From Pseudomonas sp. UBA2684 (lineage in GTDB: Bacteria > Pseudomonadota > Gammaproteobacteria > Pseudomonadales > Pseudomonadaceae), in NCBI GenBank assembly GCA_002354655.1, contig DELY01000041.1, positions 12,734-76,733 on the forward strand: a DNA stretch of 64,000 nt, read 5' to 3'. The notes beneath the pieces are model-generated. The model was not told the origin of the DNA. It did not search any database and saw nothing but the letters and a program-made list of their open reading frames with translations. Below, piece by piece: positions 44,276 to 52,556 of this stretch. Numbering within the stretch: position 1 is the first letter of the stretch; every line of letters begins with the position of its first letter. The position numbers were made by a program, and so were the translations under genes.

Positions 44276-44803
44276 ATGTTCGAAATCGAAGCCTGCAATG
44301 CCGAAAACTACCGCAAGCAAACGCGGCGGATCACCCTGGTCATCGCGGCGATCTTCGTGGTGCTCGCTCTGCTGCTGTCCAGCCTGGCGGTGACGTTGTT
44401 CGGCGCGGCCGGCGGCGACAATTTTCGCTGGAACCTGGCCGGCGTGCTGCTCGCTCTGGTGCTGACCATCGCCCTGGTGCGGTTCAAGTTGTGGTCGCTG
44501 CCCTGGATGGCGCCAGCGGTCTACGGCTGGCGGCTCAAGCGCAGTCTGATGCGCGTGACCAATGTCATGCACCATGTCAAAGCCGGCGTCGCCGCTGGCG
44601 ATCCCACGGCGATGAAGCTGCTGCGCTTCTACCACCTGGGGGTGACGCAGATGTACCAGTTGGACGGTAATTCCAGCGATCTCAGCCAGATGCTGCGGGA
44701 AATCGACCAGCACCAGGCAAGCATGCAGGCGCAGGGACTGGAGGTGAGCCAGCCGCGCCTGGACCCGGCCTGGTTGGCGGCGGTAAAGCAGGCCGATAAT
44801 TAG
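44276..44803 (+). CDS. DUF3087 family membrane protein
   Basis: 175-aa protein with two transmembrane helices (about 22-44 and 58-76), then a cytoplasmic helical tail. The conserved stretch RSLMRVTNVMHHVKAGVAAGDPTAMKLLRFYHLGVTQMYQLDGNSS (region at about residues 92-135) is the DUF3087 core. Function unknown, seen mainly in Pseudomonas. ATG 44276 is the preferred start, and a GTG at 44264 is also in frame. It follows hrpA by 82 bases on the same strand and could be read through from it. Confidence 0.78.
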   Translation: MFEIEACNAENYRKQTRRITLVIAAIFVVLALLLSSLAVTLFGAAGGDNFRWNLAGVLLALVLTIALVRFKLWSLPWMAPAVYGWRLKRSLMRVTNVMHHVKAGVAAGDPTAMKLLRFYHLGVTQMYQLDGNSSDLSQMLREIDQHQASMQAQGLEVSQPRLDPAWLAAVKQADN

Positions 44804-45058
44804 GGTCTGCGATTAGCCAATCTCGGCTGCTCGGCGTCCGCCGCCGTGGGTATGACCTTGGGCTGGACAGTCCGGAAGAGGGCCGAGGCGCCGGCGGATG
44901 CCACGCCGTTGAAGGCCGGCAGAGGCTCTTAACGCAGAAGCCGCCGCTGCACTGTCGCGGCGCCGGTATTGCTAAGCGCGACCCATGGCCGCGCAGCGAT
45001 ACAGGTCACCCTGTGGCATGCCGGCTAATCAGCCATGTTGTCGCGATATCGACACCGC
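44804..45058. other. Intergenic spacer without a recognised gene
   Basis: About 255 bases lie between two convergent genes. I see no strong terminator hairpin with a T-run, no RNA gene and no repeat of the families found elsewhere. TCGCGATATCGA at about 45041 is a short palindrome of unclear meaning. Confidence 0.4.
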
Positions 45059-45385
45059 TCAATCGTCGTCATCGTCATTATCGCGCTCGCACTTGACCTC
45101 TTTCTTGAACTCGTCGTACTTGGCTTCGATTTTCACCTTGCAGCCACGATCCCAGTACTCGTCCTTCCACTCGCCACGACGCCAGTGCGCGCCACGGCCA
45201 TTTGGACATTTGATCTCTTCCTTGTAATCGTCGCCGTCGGATTCACGCTTGACCTTGCATGGCCCATCGCGGAATTCCTCTTCCCACTCGTCATCGTCGT
45301 CGCGATGGTCAGCCAGCGCCGGGGCCAGCAGGCCGCAGGACATCGCCACTACCATCGACAAACCCAGTACGGTGTTCACCGTCAT
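45059..45385 (-). CDS. Secreted acidic protein with two CKVK...KC repeats
   Basis: 108-aa protein with a signal peptide cut near ALA at 25. The mature 83 residues are very acidic (a DDDDEWEEE start and DNDDDDD end). They contain two repeats with identical spacing: Cys43-KVK...KC60 and Cys82-KVK...KC99, both 17 residues apart. Each repeat probably forms one disulfide-closed hairpin (GPCKVKRE...KEEIKC and RGCKVKIE...KKEVKC). I recognise no named family. The acidic clusters could bind divalent cations. GAGGTGG lies just before ATG 45385. Confidence 0.7.
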   Translation of the reverse strand: MTVNTVLGLSMVVAMSCGLLAPALADHRDDDDEWEEEFRDGPCKVKRESDGDDYKEEIKCPNGRGAHWRRGEWKDEYWDRGCKVKIEAKYDEFKKEVKCERDNDDDDD

Positions 45386-45538
45386 CTCACCACCTCGTTA
45401 TGGAAAACGCCGTCAGGGCGGCCGCCGGATTGCCTGGCGTTATGACCTCGCACGAGGTTGTTTTATCCCTGGGCAGGGCGAGCTCAGCGAAATTGTCCGG
45501 GGATTATCTGCCGGTTGGCCGGGCGGGTTGCGCCGCTG

Positions 45539-46591
45539 CTAGCGAGCCGGCTCCAGCTCGCCGAGTTGCGGCTCGTCCGCGGCGATCACGCGGTTGCGGC
45601 CGGTGTGTTTGGCTGCGTAGGTACGCCGGTCGGCGGCTTTCATCAGTTGATCGAGGCTTGTGCCGTCCGCGCCGAGGCAGGCCACGCCGGCGCTGAGGGT
45701 CATATTCAAGGCTGTCTCGCCTAGCATCAGGGGCGATGCGGCGAGACGCAGGCGCAGGTTTTCGGCAATCTCGGTCGCCTGGGTCATGTCGGCATGCGGC
45801 AACAAGACGGCGAACTCTTCGCCGCCAAGCCGGCAGAACAGGTCGGTGTTGCGCAGGCGTTCACGCAGGACCCTGACCAGGTGGCAAAGCGCCTGATCGC
45901 CGCTGTCATGGCCGTGCTGGTCATTGATTTGCTTGAAGTGGTCGATATCGAGAAACACCAGTGCCAGGGGTGAGCCCGCACGTTGTGCATGGGCGCTTTC
46001 GCGCTGGAAGACTTCGCTCAGTTTGGTGCGATTGGCCAGGCCGGTCAGGCTGTCGGTACTGGCCAGTTGCAGCAGGCGCTGTTCGTTGTCCAGGCGGCTG
46101 CGCTCATAGATGTGCGAGAACAGCAGCATGGCCAGGCTCGCCAGGGATATGTTGGCGATGACCGTGATGTTGGTCAGGTAGTCGTCGCTGATGTAGCGGT
46201 AATTGAATGCCAGCAGACCGATGCCGATAAACAGTATCGCTACCCGGAAGCCCAGGTGCAGGCCAAGCAGCAGGTAACAGATGATCGGAATGGTCTGAAT
46301 CCAGGCGAAAACCGCGAAGCTGGTCTTGGGCAGCAGCAGCGACACCATCATGATGCTGAAGAAGGGCAGCAGGTAAACCAGGGTCCAGGTGCGCAGATGT
46401 GGTGTGCGATCGATGATGCACAGCAAAAACAGCGAGAAGCAGGCGTACCCGCCTTCCAGAACGACCAGCAGCCAAATCTCGCGCAGGGTATTCAGGATGC
46501 TGAAAAATACCCCGCCGACCAGGGTGGTCCACAGCAATGCCTTGAGCACCATGCGTCGATGGCGCTCATTGGTTTCCAATCGTTCAGGCAT
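45539..46591 (-). CDS. Six-span membrane GGDEF diguanylate cyclase
   Basis: 350-aa cyclase. The first half has about six hydrophobic helices (about 22-190) without a recognised periplasmic sensor. A GGDEF domain starts at STDSLTGLANRTKL. The active loop GGEEF is preceded five residues earlier by RNTD, an intact I-site. Start: ATG 46591, with AAGGA seven bases upstream; the frame extends twelve codons further but without a better site. The gene is divergent from the solute-binding protein at 46782, with a 190-base shared promoter region. The signal may be membrane-borne. Confidence 0.86.
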   Translation of the reverse strand: MPERLETNERHRRMVLKALLWTTLVGGVFFSILNTLREIWLLVVLEGGYACFSLFLLCIIDRTPHLRTWTLVYLLPFFSIMMVSLLLPKTSFAVFAWIQTIPIICYLLLGLHLGFRVAILFIGIGLLAFNYRYISDDYLTNITVIANISLASLAMLLFSHIYERSRLDNEQRLLQLASTDSLTGLANRTKLSEVFQRESAHAQRAGSPLALVFLDIDHFKQINDQHGHDSGDQALCHLVRVLRERLRNTDLFCRLGGEEFAVLLPHADMTQATEIAENLRLRLAASPLMLGETALNMTLSAGVACLGADGTSLDQLMKAADRRTYAAKHTGRNRVIAADEPQLGELEPAR

Positions 46592-46781
46592 GCCAGATCC
46601 TTGTCTTACCCTGAAGGCAGCAATCAAGGCATAACGCTATTGCGCTTACCCGGCGATGTCCAGCGCCAGCGCGCGGCAGATGCTGTGCAAGGCCAGACCG
46701 CTGGCCAATATTGAGGGCATACAACGGCCTGCGTGTTCTCTAGACTCTGGTCAGTGATTTTGGTGAAGGCGAGCGCTGAAC

Positions 46782-47582
46782 ATGGGGCGTATGGGTAATG
46801 GCGTAGCGGCGCGGCTGTTTCACCCCTTCTCGTTGTTGATCTGGCTGCTGGCGATTGTGCTGCCGGGCAGTGTCCTGGGTTGTGAAAAAACCTTGCGTTG
46901 GGAGGATGATCCACCGTTCAGCATGCAGCTCGCCAACGGTGAAATCGGCGGCATCTACGTCGACAGCAACCGCCTGGTGCTCAAGCGTCTGGGTTGCCAG
47001 GTGCGTTTGGTCAAGTTGCCCTGGGCGCGGGCGCTCAAGGAGCTGGAACTGGGGCGCCTGGACGTCCTGCCCGGTGCGTTCAGAAAGCCGGAGCGCGAGC
47101 AATATGCTTACTTCTCTGGGCCGTTCGGTAAACCGTCACGCAATATCCTGTTCATGCACAAGGACGCCCTGGCGCGTTATCCGATCCGCCATCTGCCGGA
47201 ACTGCGCGACAGCGATTTGCGCCTTGGTGCGCAGATCGGTGTGTCCTACGGTGAGGCCTACCAGCAACTGATGGGCCACCAGAACTTCGCCGCGCGCGTG
47301 AGTTTCAGCGCCAACCGCAACAACCTCTGGCAGATGATTGCGCACCGGCGCATCGACGGCGTAATTGCCGACGAGCTCACCGGGATCTACGAAATCCGTC
47401 AGCTGGGTTTGGACCAGGCGATCAGCGCCACGCAGGTGGTGGTGGCCAACGAGGCCTCGGAGGTCGCGCTCAGCAAGCGCAGCAACACCCAGGCCTTTGT
47501 CACGCAGTATCGCCTGGGCCTCGAACGCTTGGTCGAGGACGGCAGTCACGCGCACATCGTGCAGCACTATCTCGACAATTGA
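46782..47582 (+). CDS. Periplasmic amino-acid-type solute-binding protein (SBP_bac_3)
   Basis: 266-aa extracytoplasmic binding protein. A long N-terminal hydrophobic leader ends about residue 33 before CEKTLRWEDDPPFSM. VKLPWARALKELELGRLDVLPGAFRKPERE is a typical family-3 fold region. No permease or ATPase gene is next to it, so it may serve as a sensor or orphan binding protein. The divergent neighbour is a membrane diguanylate cyclase. ATG 46782 or 46791 are both possible starts. No evidence for the ligand. Confidence 0.75.
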   Translation: MGRMGNGVAARLFHPFSLLIWLLAIVLPGSVLGCEKTLRWEDDPPFSMQLANGEIGGIYVDSNRLVLKRLGCQVRLVKLPWARALKELELGRLDVLPGAFRKPEREQYAYFSGPFGKPSRNILFMHKDALARYPIRHLPELRDSDLRLGAQIGVSYGEAYQQLMGHQNFAARVSFSANRNNLWQMIAHRRIDGVIADELTGIYEIRQLGLDQAISATQVVVANEASEVALSKRSNTQAFVTQYRLGLERLVEDGSHAHIVQHYLDN

Positions 47583-47585
47583 GCC

Positions 47586-48158
47586 TCAGTTCAGCCTGAA
47601 ACGGGCCAGCTCCTGAGCCGACAACACACGCATCTTGTGCGGCTCGATGCGTTGCATCTCGCCCGCCAGTTGGCTCGCGACGTTCATTTCGCGAAAGTAG
47701 GCCTGCGCGTTGTAACGCATGCGGCTCTGTTGCGACTGCGCCAGGGCCGAGTCGCCGCTGGGGAAGTACGGGCGATGGAGGCCGACATGGCCGTTGACGG
47801 TCTTTTTGTGGCCCGCGGCCAGCAAGTAAACACAGCTGCCCTGGCAGACGCCGGTGGCAGGCACCAGTGCATCGAAGCCCAGTTCGCGCAGCAGGCGGCC
47901 CATGCGGATCGCTTCGGGTGCGCTGCCGCCAATATTGTCGAGCAGCACAAGCTTGCGGGAGAACGTGCCTGGGTTGGCTTTGATGCCTTGTAGCAGGGCT
48001 TCGTAGTCGCCCGGGGCGATGTCTTCGGAGACCTTGACGGCGAGTACCGATCCGAGGGCGTGGTGTTGTGCGGCCTCAACCTCGACCTTGGCGAGCGTGG
48101 CAAGCGAACAAAGCGCCAAGGCGCAGAAGAGGGTGGCCTGAGTGAGGGGGTTGCGCAT
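47586..48158 (-). CDS. Periplasmic ClpP/crotonase-fold protein (COG3904-like)
   Basis: 190-aa exported protein. The signal peptide ends near ATLAK around residue 24. LVLLDNIGGSAPEAIRMGRLLRELGFDALVPATGVCQGSCVYLLAAG has the pattern of the predicted periplasmic ClpP-fold family (region at about residues 70-115). There, GG(S/D)xxxAxxxG is followed by a Cys-x2-Ser-Cys loop. In the family the Ser of the loop is the candidate nucleophile. GHVGLHRPYF carries a conserved His. Activity unproven. It converges on the solute-binding protein gene, three bases between the stops. Confidence 0.65.
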   Translation of the reverse strand: MRNPLTQATLFCALALCSLATLAKVEVEAAQHHALGSVLAVKVSEDIAPGDYEALLQGIKANPGTFSRKLVLLDNIGGSAPEAIRMGRLLRELGFDALVPATGVCQGSCVYLLAAGHKKTVNGHVGLHRPYFPSGDSALAQSQQSRMRYNAQAYFREMNVASQLAGEMQRIEPHKMRVLSAQELARFRLN

Positions 48159-48259
48159 GAAACCGACTCGTTCTGAATTGAAGGTGATCAGGCCGCGACG
48201 ATAACGGCTGCCGAGGTTTTGCGCACGCAGTCCGTCTTCGCTGATTGCTCTGCGCTGGT

Positions 48260-48964
48260 TCAGTCGCGCAGGGGGATCGCCAAGCCGCGTATCACCGCTG
48301 GCCGGGCCACGAACTGTGCCAGCACCCGCTGCACATTGCCGAAGCGCTCGAACTGCACCAGCTCGCCGGCGTCATAGAAGCCAATCAGATTGCGCACCCA
48401 GGGGAAGGTGGCGATGTCGGCGATGCTGTAGGTGTCGCCCATGAGCTACTGGCGGCCTTGCAGGCGCTGGTCGAGGACGCCGAGCAGGCGTTTGCACTCG
48501 TCGACATAGCGGTCGCGCGGGCGTTTGTCCGGGTAGTCCTTGCCGGCGAATTTATGGAAGAAGCCGAGCTGACCGAACATCGGGCCAATGCCGCCCATCT
48601 GGAACATCAGCCACTGCAGGGTTTCGTAGCGCGCGGCGGGATCGATGGGGAGGAGCTGGCCGGTTTTCTCGGCGAGGTAGAGCAGGATCGCCCCGGATTC
48701 GAACAGCGCCAGCGGTTGCCCGCCGGGGCCGTTGGGGTCGAGGATCGCGGGGATCTTGTTATTGGGATTGAGCGAGAGAAATTCCGCCGAGAGCTGCTCG
48801 TTGCGTTCGAAACTCACCAGATGCGGCTCGTAAGGCAGGCCGGTTTCTTCCAGCATGATCGACACCTTGACGCCGTTGGGCGTCGGTAGCGAGTAGAGCT
48901 GTAAGCGCTCGGGCTGGCTGGCGGGCCATTTGGCGGTGATGGGGAACGCGGCGAGGGTTGGCAT
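48260..48964 (-). pseudogene. Glutathione S-transferase gene interrupted by one amber codon
   Basis: The frame encodes a GST of 234 residues broken at codon 173 by a TAG (bases 48448-48446). Before it, residues 1-172 have the thioredoxin-like N-terminal domain (PNGVKVSIMLEETGLPYEP, ESGAILLYLAEKTG) and most of the helical domain. After it, in the same frame, LMGDTYSIADIATFPWVRNLIGFYDAGEL completes the typical GST C-terminal helices (the N-capping box S-I-A-D is intact). A Tyr or Trp codon turned into TAG by one base change explains this. It resembles the YfcG/YghU class. Either a recent pseudogene, a suppressed stop, or a sequencing error. Confidence 0.85.
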
Positions 48965-49069
48965 ACGGGCTCCAGTCGAATTGGCGAAAACGCCAGAATA
49001 GCCGGCGTTGCCCGCCGGGTCATGTGCCGGCTATGGTGCGCCATCGACCACTGGTAATGGAGACCCTAG

Positions 49070-49507
49070 ATGAGCCTGTACGGCGATTACGATGCGCAGA
49101 ACGTGTTTGCCCAGATCATTCGCGGCGAGGCGCCGTGCTTCAAACTGTACGAGGACGACGATGTGCTCGCCTTCCTCGACCTGTTTCCGCAGTCCTACGG
49201 GCATACCCTGGTGATCCCCAAGCGCGCGGCGGCGCGTAATCTTCTGGAGATCGATGCGGACAACCTGGGCAGGCTGATGCGTGTGGTGCAGCGGCTCACC
49301 CAAGTGTTGGTGGACGAGCTGCAACCGGACGGCGTGCAGGTGGCGCAATTCAACGGCGCACCGGCCGGGCAGACGGTGTTTCACATTCATGTGCACATCG
49401 TCCCGCGCTTTGCCGGCCAGGGCCTGGGCATGCACGCCAGCAGCAAGGCCGATCCGGCCGAGCTTGAGCGGTTGCAAGCACGCTTGCTGCAGCGTATTCG
49501 CGCCTGA
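49070..49507 (+). CDS. HIT family nucleotide hydrolase
   Basis: 145-aa histidine-triad protein. The active-site triad HIHVHIVPRF has His105, His107 and His109. FLDLFPQSYGHTLVIPKRAAARNLLE is the conserved N-terminal strand region. VAQFNGAPAGQTVFH carries the usual Asn. It would hydrolyse nucleoside phosphoramidates or dinucleotide polyphosphates (Hint/Fhit type). GGAG eight bases upstream supports ATG 49070. The downstream lipoprotein gene is 119 bases away. Confidence 0.9.
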   Translation: MSLYGDYDAQNVFAQIIRGEAPCFKLYEDDDVLAFLDLFPQSYGHTLVIPKRAAARNLLEIDADNLGRLMRVVQRLTQVLVDELQPDGVQVAQFNGAPAGQTVFHIHVHIVPRFAGQGLGMHASSKADPAELERLQARLLQRIRA

Positions 49508-49626
49508 GACAACGTGCGCAGGCTGGCAAAGCGAAAGCCAGACGGGTTTGTTTGCCGCTATCACTTGAGCCAATGCCCGCCTGCGCCAATACTCAGTCGG
49601 CATTCTTTGCGCCCATGGAGGGCCCC

Positions 49627-50052
49627 ATGCGATTGATCTTTGCCGTTCTGCCCCTGCTGGCGCTGGCTGGCTGCTCGTCCTATCAGGCTGATCCCGACAA
49701 AGTGACCCAGGTGCCCAGCGACCGTGTGCTGGCCTACCAGCAGCCGGCACAGAACACCGGACAGATTGTGGTCAACCGCGATCTCGGCATGCTCGGTGGC
49801 GGCTGTTACGTGGCCGTATTGGTCGATCGCCAGGTTGCTGCGCGCATCGCTATTGGCGAGGCGGTCAGCCTGCATGTGCCGCCGGGTAACCGGGTGCTGG
49901 GGATTGGCATCGACAAGCAGGACGATACGCTCTGCGGCATGGGCCGCTTGCGCCGCGAAGTGGCGGTACGGGTGACGGAGGGCGAGAGCCAGCAGTTCCG
50001 CATCGTCAGTCAGAACAAGGGCGGGTTCGATATCAAACCGGTTACGCCCTGA
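49627..50052 (+). CDS. Small outer-membrane lipoprotein, unknown function
   Basis: 141-aa lipoprotein. LPLLALAGCSS contains a lipobox with Cys16, and the following residues lack an Asp at +2, so outer-membrane sorting is expected. The rest has a beta-rich pattern (QIVVNRDLGMLGGGCYVAVLVD, VSLHVPPGNRVLGIGID). Two cysteines (in GGGCYV and TLCGMG) could form a disulfide. The frame extends left but ATG 49627 has GGAGGG about six bases upstream. I do not recognise the family beyond a DUF2846-like flavour, which is uncertain. Confidence 0.75.
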   Translation: MRLIFAVLPLLALAGCSSYQADPDKVTQVPSDRVLAYQQPAQNTGQIVVNRDLGMLGGGCYVAVLVDRQVAARIAIGEAVSLHVPPGNRVLGIGIDKQDDTLCGMGRLRREVAVRVTEGESQQFRIVSQNKGGFDIKPVTP

Positions 50053-50252
50053 TCGCTCGGCGAGGCCTCGTCTGAGGTCTCGCCATCACTTGGCCTGCGT
50101 GGCATGGCGTTTTAGCCGTCGCCGCGCTGCCGTCTCGACGGTGTTCGCGGATCAATCCGCGCTGTTTTATTCGCCGTCTAGGCGGTAGATAGCCGTGAAA
50201 AGCCTGGCAACCGCTAGGGTTTTTATCGCGGTTGAGCAGCAGTCGATGCGCT
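50053..50252. other. Spacer with a half REP
   Basis: TTCGCGGATCAATCCGCGCTG at about 50144-50164 resembles the right half of the REP element described above. The 200 bases between the lipoprotein and helicase stops hold no gene. Confidence 0.5.
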
Positions 50253-52556
50253 TTACAGCGGTGCGCTCAACAGCGGCAAGCGGCAGCGATCCACCTGCCA
50301 CCAGGTCGGCAGCAGGCGGCGAATGGCCGGCTGGTTGAAGCGGTCGTCGATCAGGTAGACCACGCCCTGGTCCTGCTGGGTGCGAATCACCCGGCCGGCG
50401 GCCTGTACGACTTTTTGCAGGCCGGGGTAGAGGTAGGTGTAGTCATAGCCGCTGCCGAACATGACCTGCATGCGTTGTTTGATCTCTTCGTTGACCGGGT
50501 TGATCTGCGGCAGGCCGAGGGTGGCGATAAACGCGCCGATCAGACGGTCGCCAGGCAGGTCGATGCCTTCGCCGAAAGCGCCGCCGAGCACGGCGAAACC
50601 GATGCCCTGACCACCGCTGCTGAACCGCTCGAGAAACTGCTGGCGTTGGCTTTCGTCCATCTGCCGCGATTGCTCCCACACCGGCACCTGCGGGTGTGCT
50701 TCGCTGAAGGTTTCCAGCGCCAGACGCAGGTAGGCATAGCTGCTGAAAAACGCCAGGTAGTTGCCGGGCCGGGCGGCAAACTGGCGGGCCATCAGCGCGG
50801 CAATCGGCGCCAGCGAATAGTCGCGGTGCACGTAGCGGGTGGACAGGTTGCTGACCGCCTGTACCTGCAACTGCGTGGCGCTGAACGGCGATTCGACATC
50901 GATCCACGGCGTGTTCGGCGGCAGGCCGAGCAGGTCGGCGTAGTAATGCGCCGGGCTCAGGGTCGCGGAAAACAGCGTGCTGCTGTGGGCCGCGTCGAAA
51001 CGCGGTGCGAGGAACGGCGCCGGGACGATATTGCGGATGCACAGGGTCGACAGCGAGCGCCCGCCGTGCTCCTCGTTGCGCTTGATATCGAACAGCGAAT
51101 GCGCGCCGAAGGCTTCGGCGAGGCGACAGAACAGCATGGCGTTCAGGTAGAAATGCAGCAGCTCGGCATCGTTGCCGGTCGGCTGGTCGGTGAGGTGGTC
51201 GGTGAGGCTGCTGACGGCTTTTTGCAGCGCCATGATGAACAGGTCGGGCGCCGCCGGGTACACCTGATACGCCGCCTCCTGATCTTGTTGCAGTTGCTGC
51301 CAGTGGCGGTTGACCCGCTCCAGCGGCGCTTTCAGCACCGCCGGGGCGATCAGGCGCAGGGCATTGAAGCTGGCCTGATCGAGTTCGGCGGTGTACATGC
51401 TGCGCGCACGCTCGATCAGGTTGTGCGCTTCGTCCACCAGCAGGGTCACGCGCCATTCGTTGAGCAGGGTCAGGCCATAGAGCAGGCCGCCCATGTCGAA
51501 GTAATAGTTGTAATCGCACACCACCACGTCGGCCCAGCGGCAGAGTTCCTGGCTCAGGTAGTAGGGGCAGACCCGATGCGCCAGGGCGGCTTCGCGCACG
51601 CTGTCCTGGCTCAGCCATTGGCGTTCCAGTGCGGCCTGGCGCGCGGCCGGCAGGCGGTCGTAAAAGCCCTTGGCCAATGGGCAGGAGTCGCCATGGCAGG
51701 CTTTGTCCGGGTGTTCGCAGGCTTTGTCGCGCGCCACATGTTCCAGCACCCGCAGCGGCATGGCGGTTTCCTGGCTGCGCAGGGTCGCCAGCGCATCCAG
51801 GGCCAGGCGCCGGCCAGGGGTTTTGGCGGTGAGGAAGAACAGGCGGTCGAGTTGTTGCTCCGGGAACGCCTTGAGCTGCGGAAACAGCGTGCCGAGGGTC
51901 TTGCCGATGCCTGTGGTCGCCTGGGCCATCAGGCTGTGGCCGTCGCGGGCGGCGCGGTACACCGACTCGGCCAACTGGCGCTGGCCACTGCGAAACTGCG
52001 CATGGGGAAAACGCAGCCGCTCCAGCGCCTGGTTACGTGCCCGGCGGTGGTCGCGCTGCTGTTCGGCCCAGGCGATGAAACGGCTGCATTGCAGCTCGAA
52101 GAAGACGCGCAGTTCCTCGGCGGTACAGCTTTCATGGAAGGCGGTTTCGTGCTGGCTGAGCACGTTGAAGTAGACCACCGCGAGGTTGATCTCGCGCAAC
52201 CCGCGCTCCTGGCACAGCAGCCAGCCGTAGACCTTGGCCTGGGCCCAGTGCAGCAGCCGATGGTTCTCGGGGATGCGCGCGATGTCGCCACGGTGGGTCT
52301 TGATCTCCTCCAGGCGGTTGTAATCCGGATCAAAACCGTCGGCCCGGCCGCGCACCTGCAACCCCTGGTATTCGCCACTGAGCGGCAGTTCGGCGTGATA
52401 ACCGGGGCCGCGCCGGGCGACCACGATGGCGTGCCCGCTCATGCCTTCCTGGGCGGTGGGCGAGGGGGTGAAGCGTAAGTCGAGGTCGCCGACCTTGGCG
52501 GTGAACTCGCACAGCGCACGCACGGCGACCTGGTAGTGCAGAAGCCGTTGTTTCAT
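50253..52556 (-). CDS. Nuclease-helicase fusion: RecB/Cas4-like domain plus XPD/DinG-type helicase
   Basis: 767-aa protein. Residues about 1-160 carry PD-(D/E)XK nuclease hallmarks: GRADGFD with Asp73, EEIK with Glu84 and Lys86, and QAKVY with Gln106 and Tyr110 (the QxxxY motif of RecB/Cas4 nucleases). From about 180 comes an SF2 XPD/DinG-type helicase: Walker A TTGIGKT at 214-220 and DEAH at 375-378. The 4Fe-4S cysteines are Cys280, 287, 292 and 330. The ATG at 52556 overlaps the fan1 stop by four bases, so the two are one operon. A role in crosslink or replication-fork repair is inferred from that linkage. Confidence 0.85.
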   Translation of the reverse strand: MKQRLLHYQVAVRALCEFTAKVGDLDLRFTPSPTAQEGMSGHAIVVARRGPGYHAELPLSGEYQGLQVRGRADGFDPDYNRLEEIKTHRGDIARIPENHRLLHWAQAKVYGWLLCQERGLREINLAVVYFNVLSQHETAFHESCTAEELRVFFELQCSRFIAWAEQQRDHRRARNQALERLRFPHAQFRSGQRQLAESVYRAARDGHSLMAQATTGIGKTLGTLFPQLKAFPEQQLDRLFFLTAKTPGRRLALDALATLRSQETAMPLRVLEHVARDKACEHPDKACHGDSCPLAKGFYDRLPAARQAALERQWLSQDSVREAALAHRVCPYYLSQELCRWADVVVCDYNYYFDMGGLLYGLTLLNEWRVTLLVDEAHNLIERARSMYTAELDQASFNALRLIAPAVLKAPLERVNRHWQQLQQDQEAAYQVYPAAPDLFIMALQKAVSSLTDHLTDQPTGNDAELLHFYLNAMLFCRLAEAFGAHSLFDIKRNEEHGGRSLSTLCIRNIVPAPFLAPRFDAAHSSTLFSATLSPAHYYADLLGLPPNTPWIDVESPFSATQLQVQAVSNLSTRYVHRDYSLAPIAALMARQFAARPGNYLAFFSSYAYLRLALETFSEAHPQVPVWEQSRQMDESQRQQFLERFSSGGQGIGFAVLGGAFGEGIDLPGDRLIGAFIATLGLPQINPVNEEIKQRMQVMFGSGYDYTYLYPGLQKVVQAAGRVIRTQQDQGVVYLIDDRFNQPAIRRLLPTWWQVDRCRLPLLSAPL

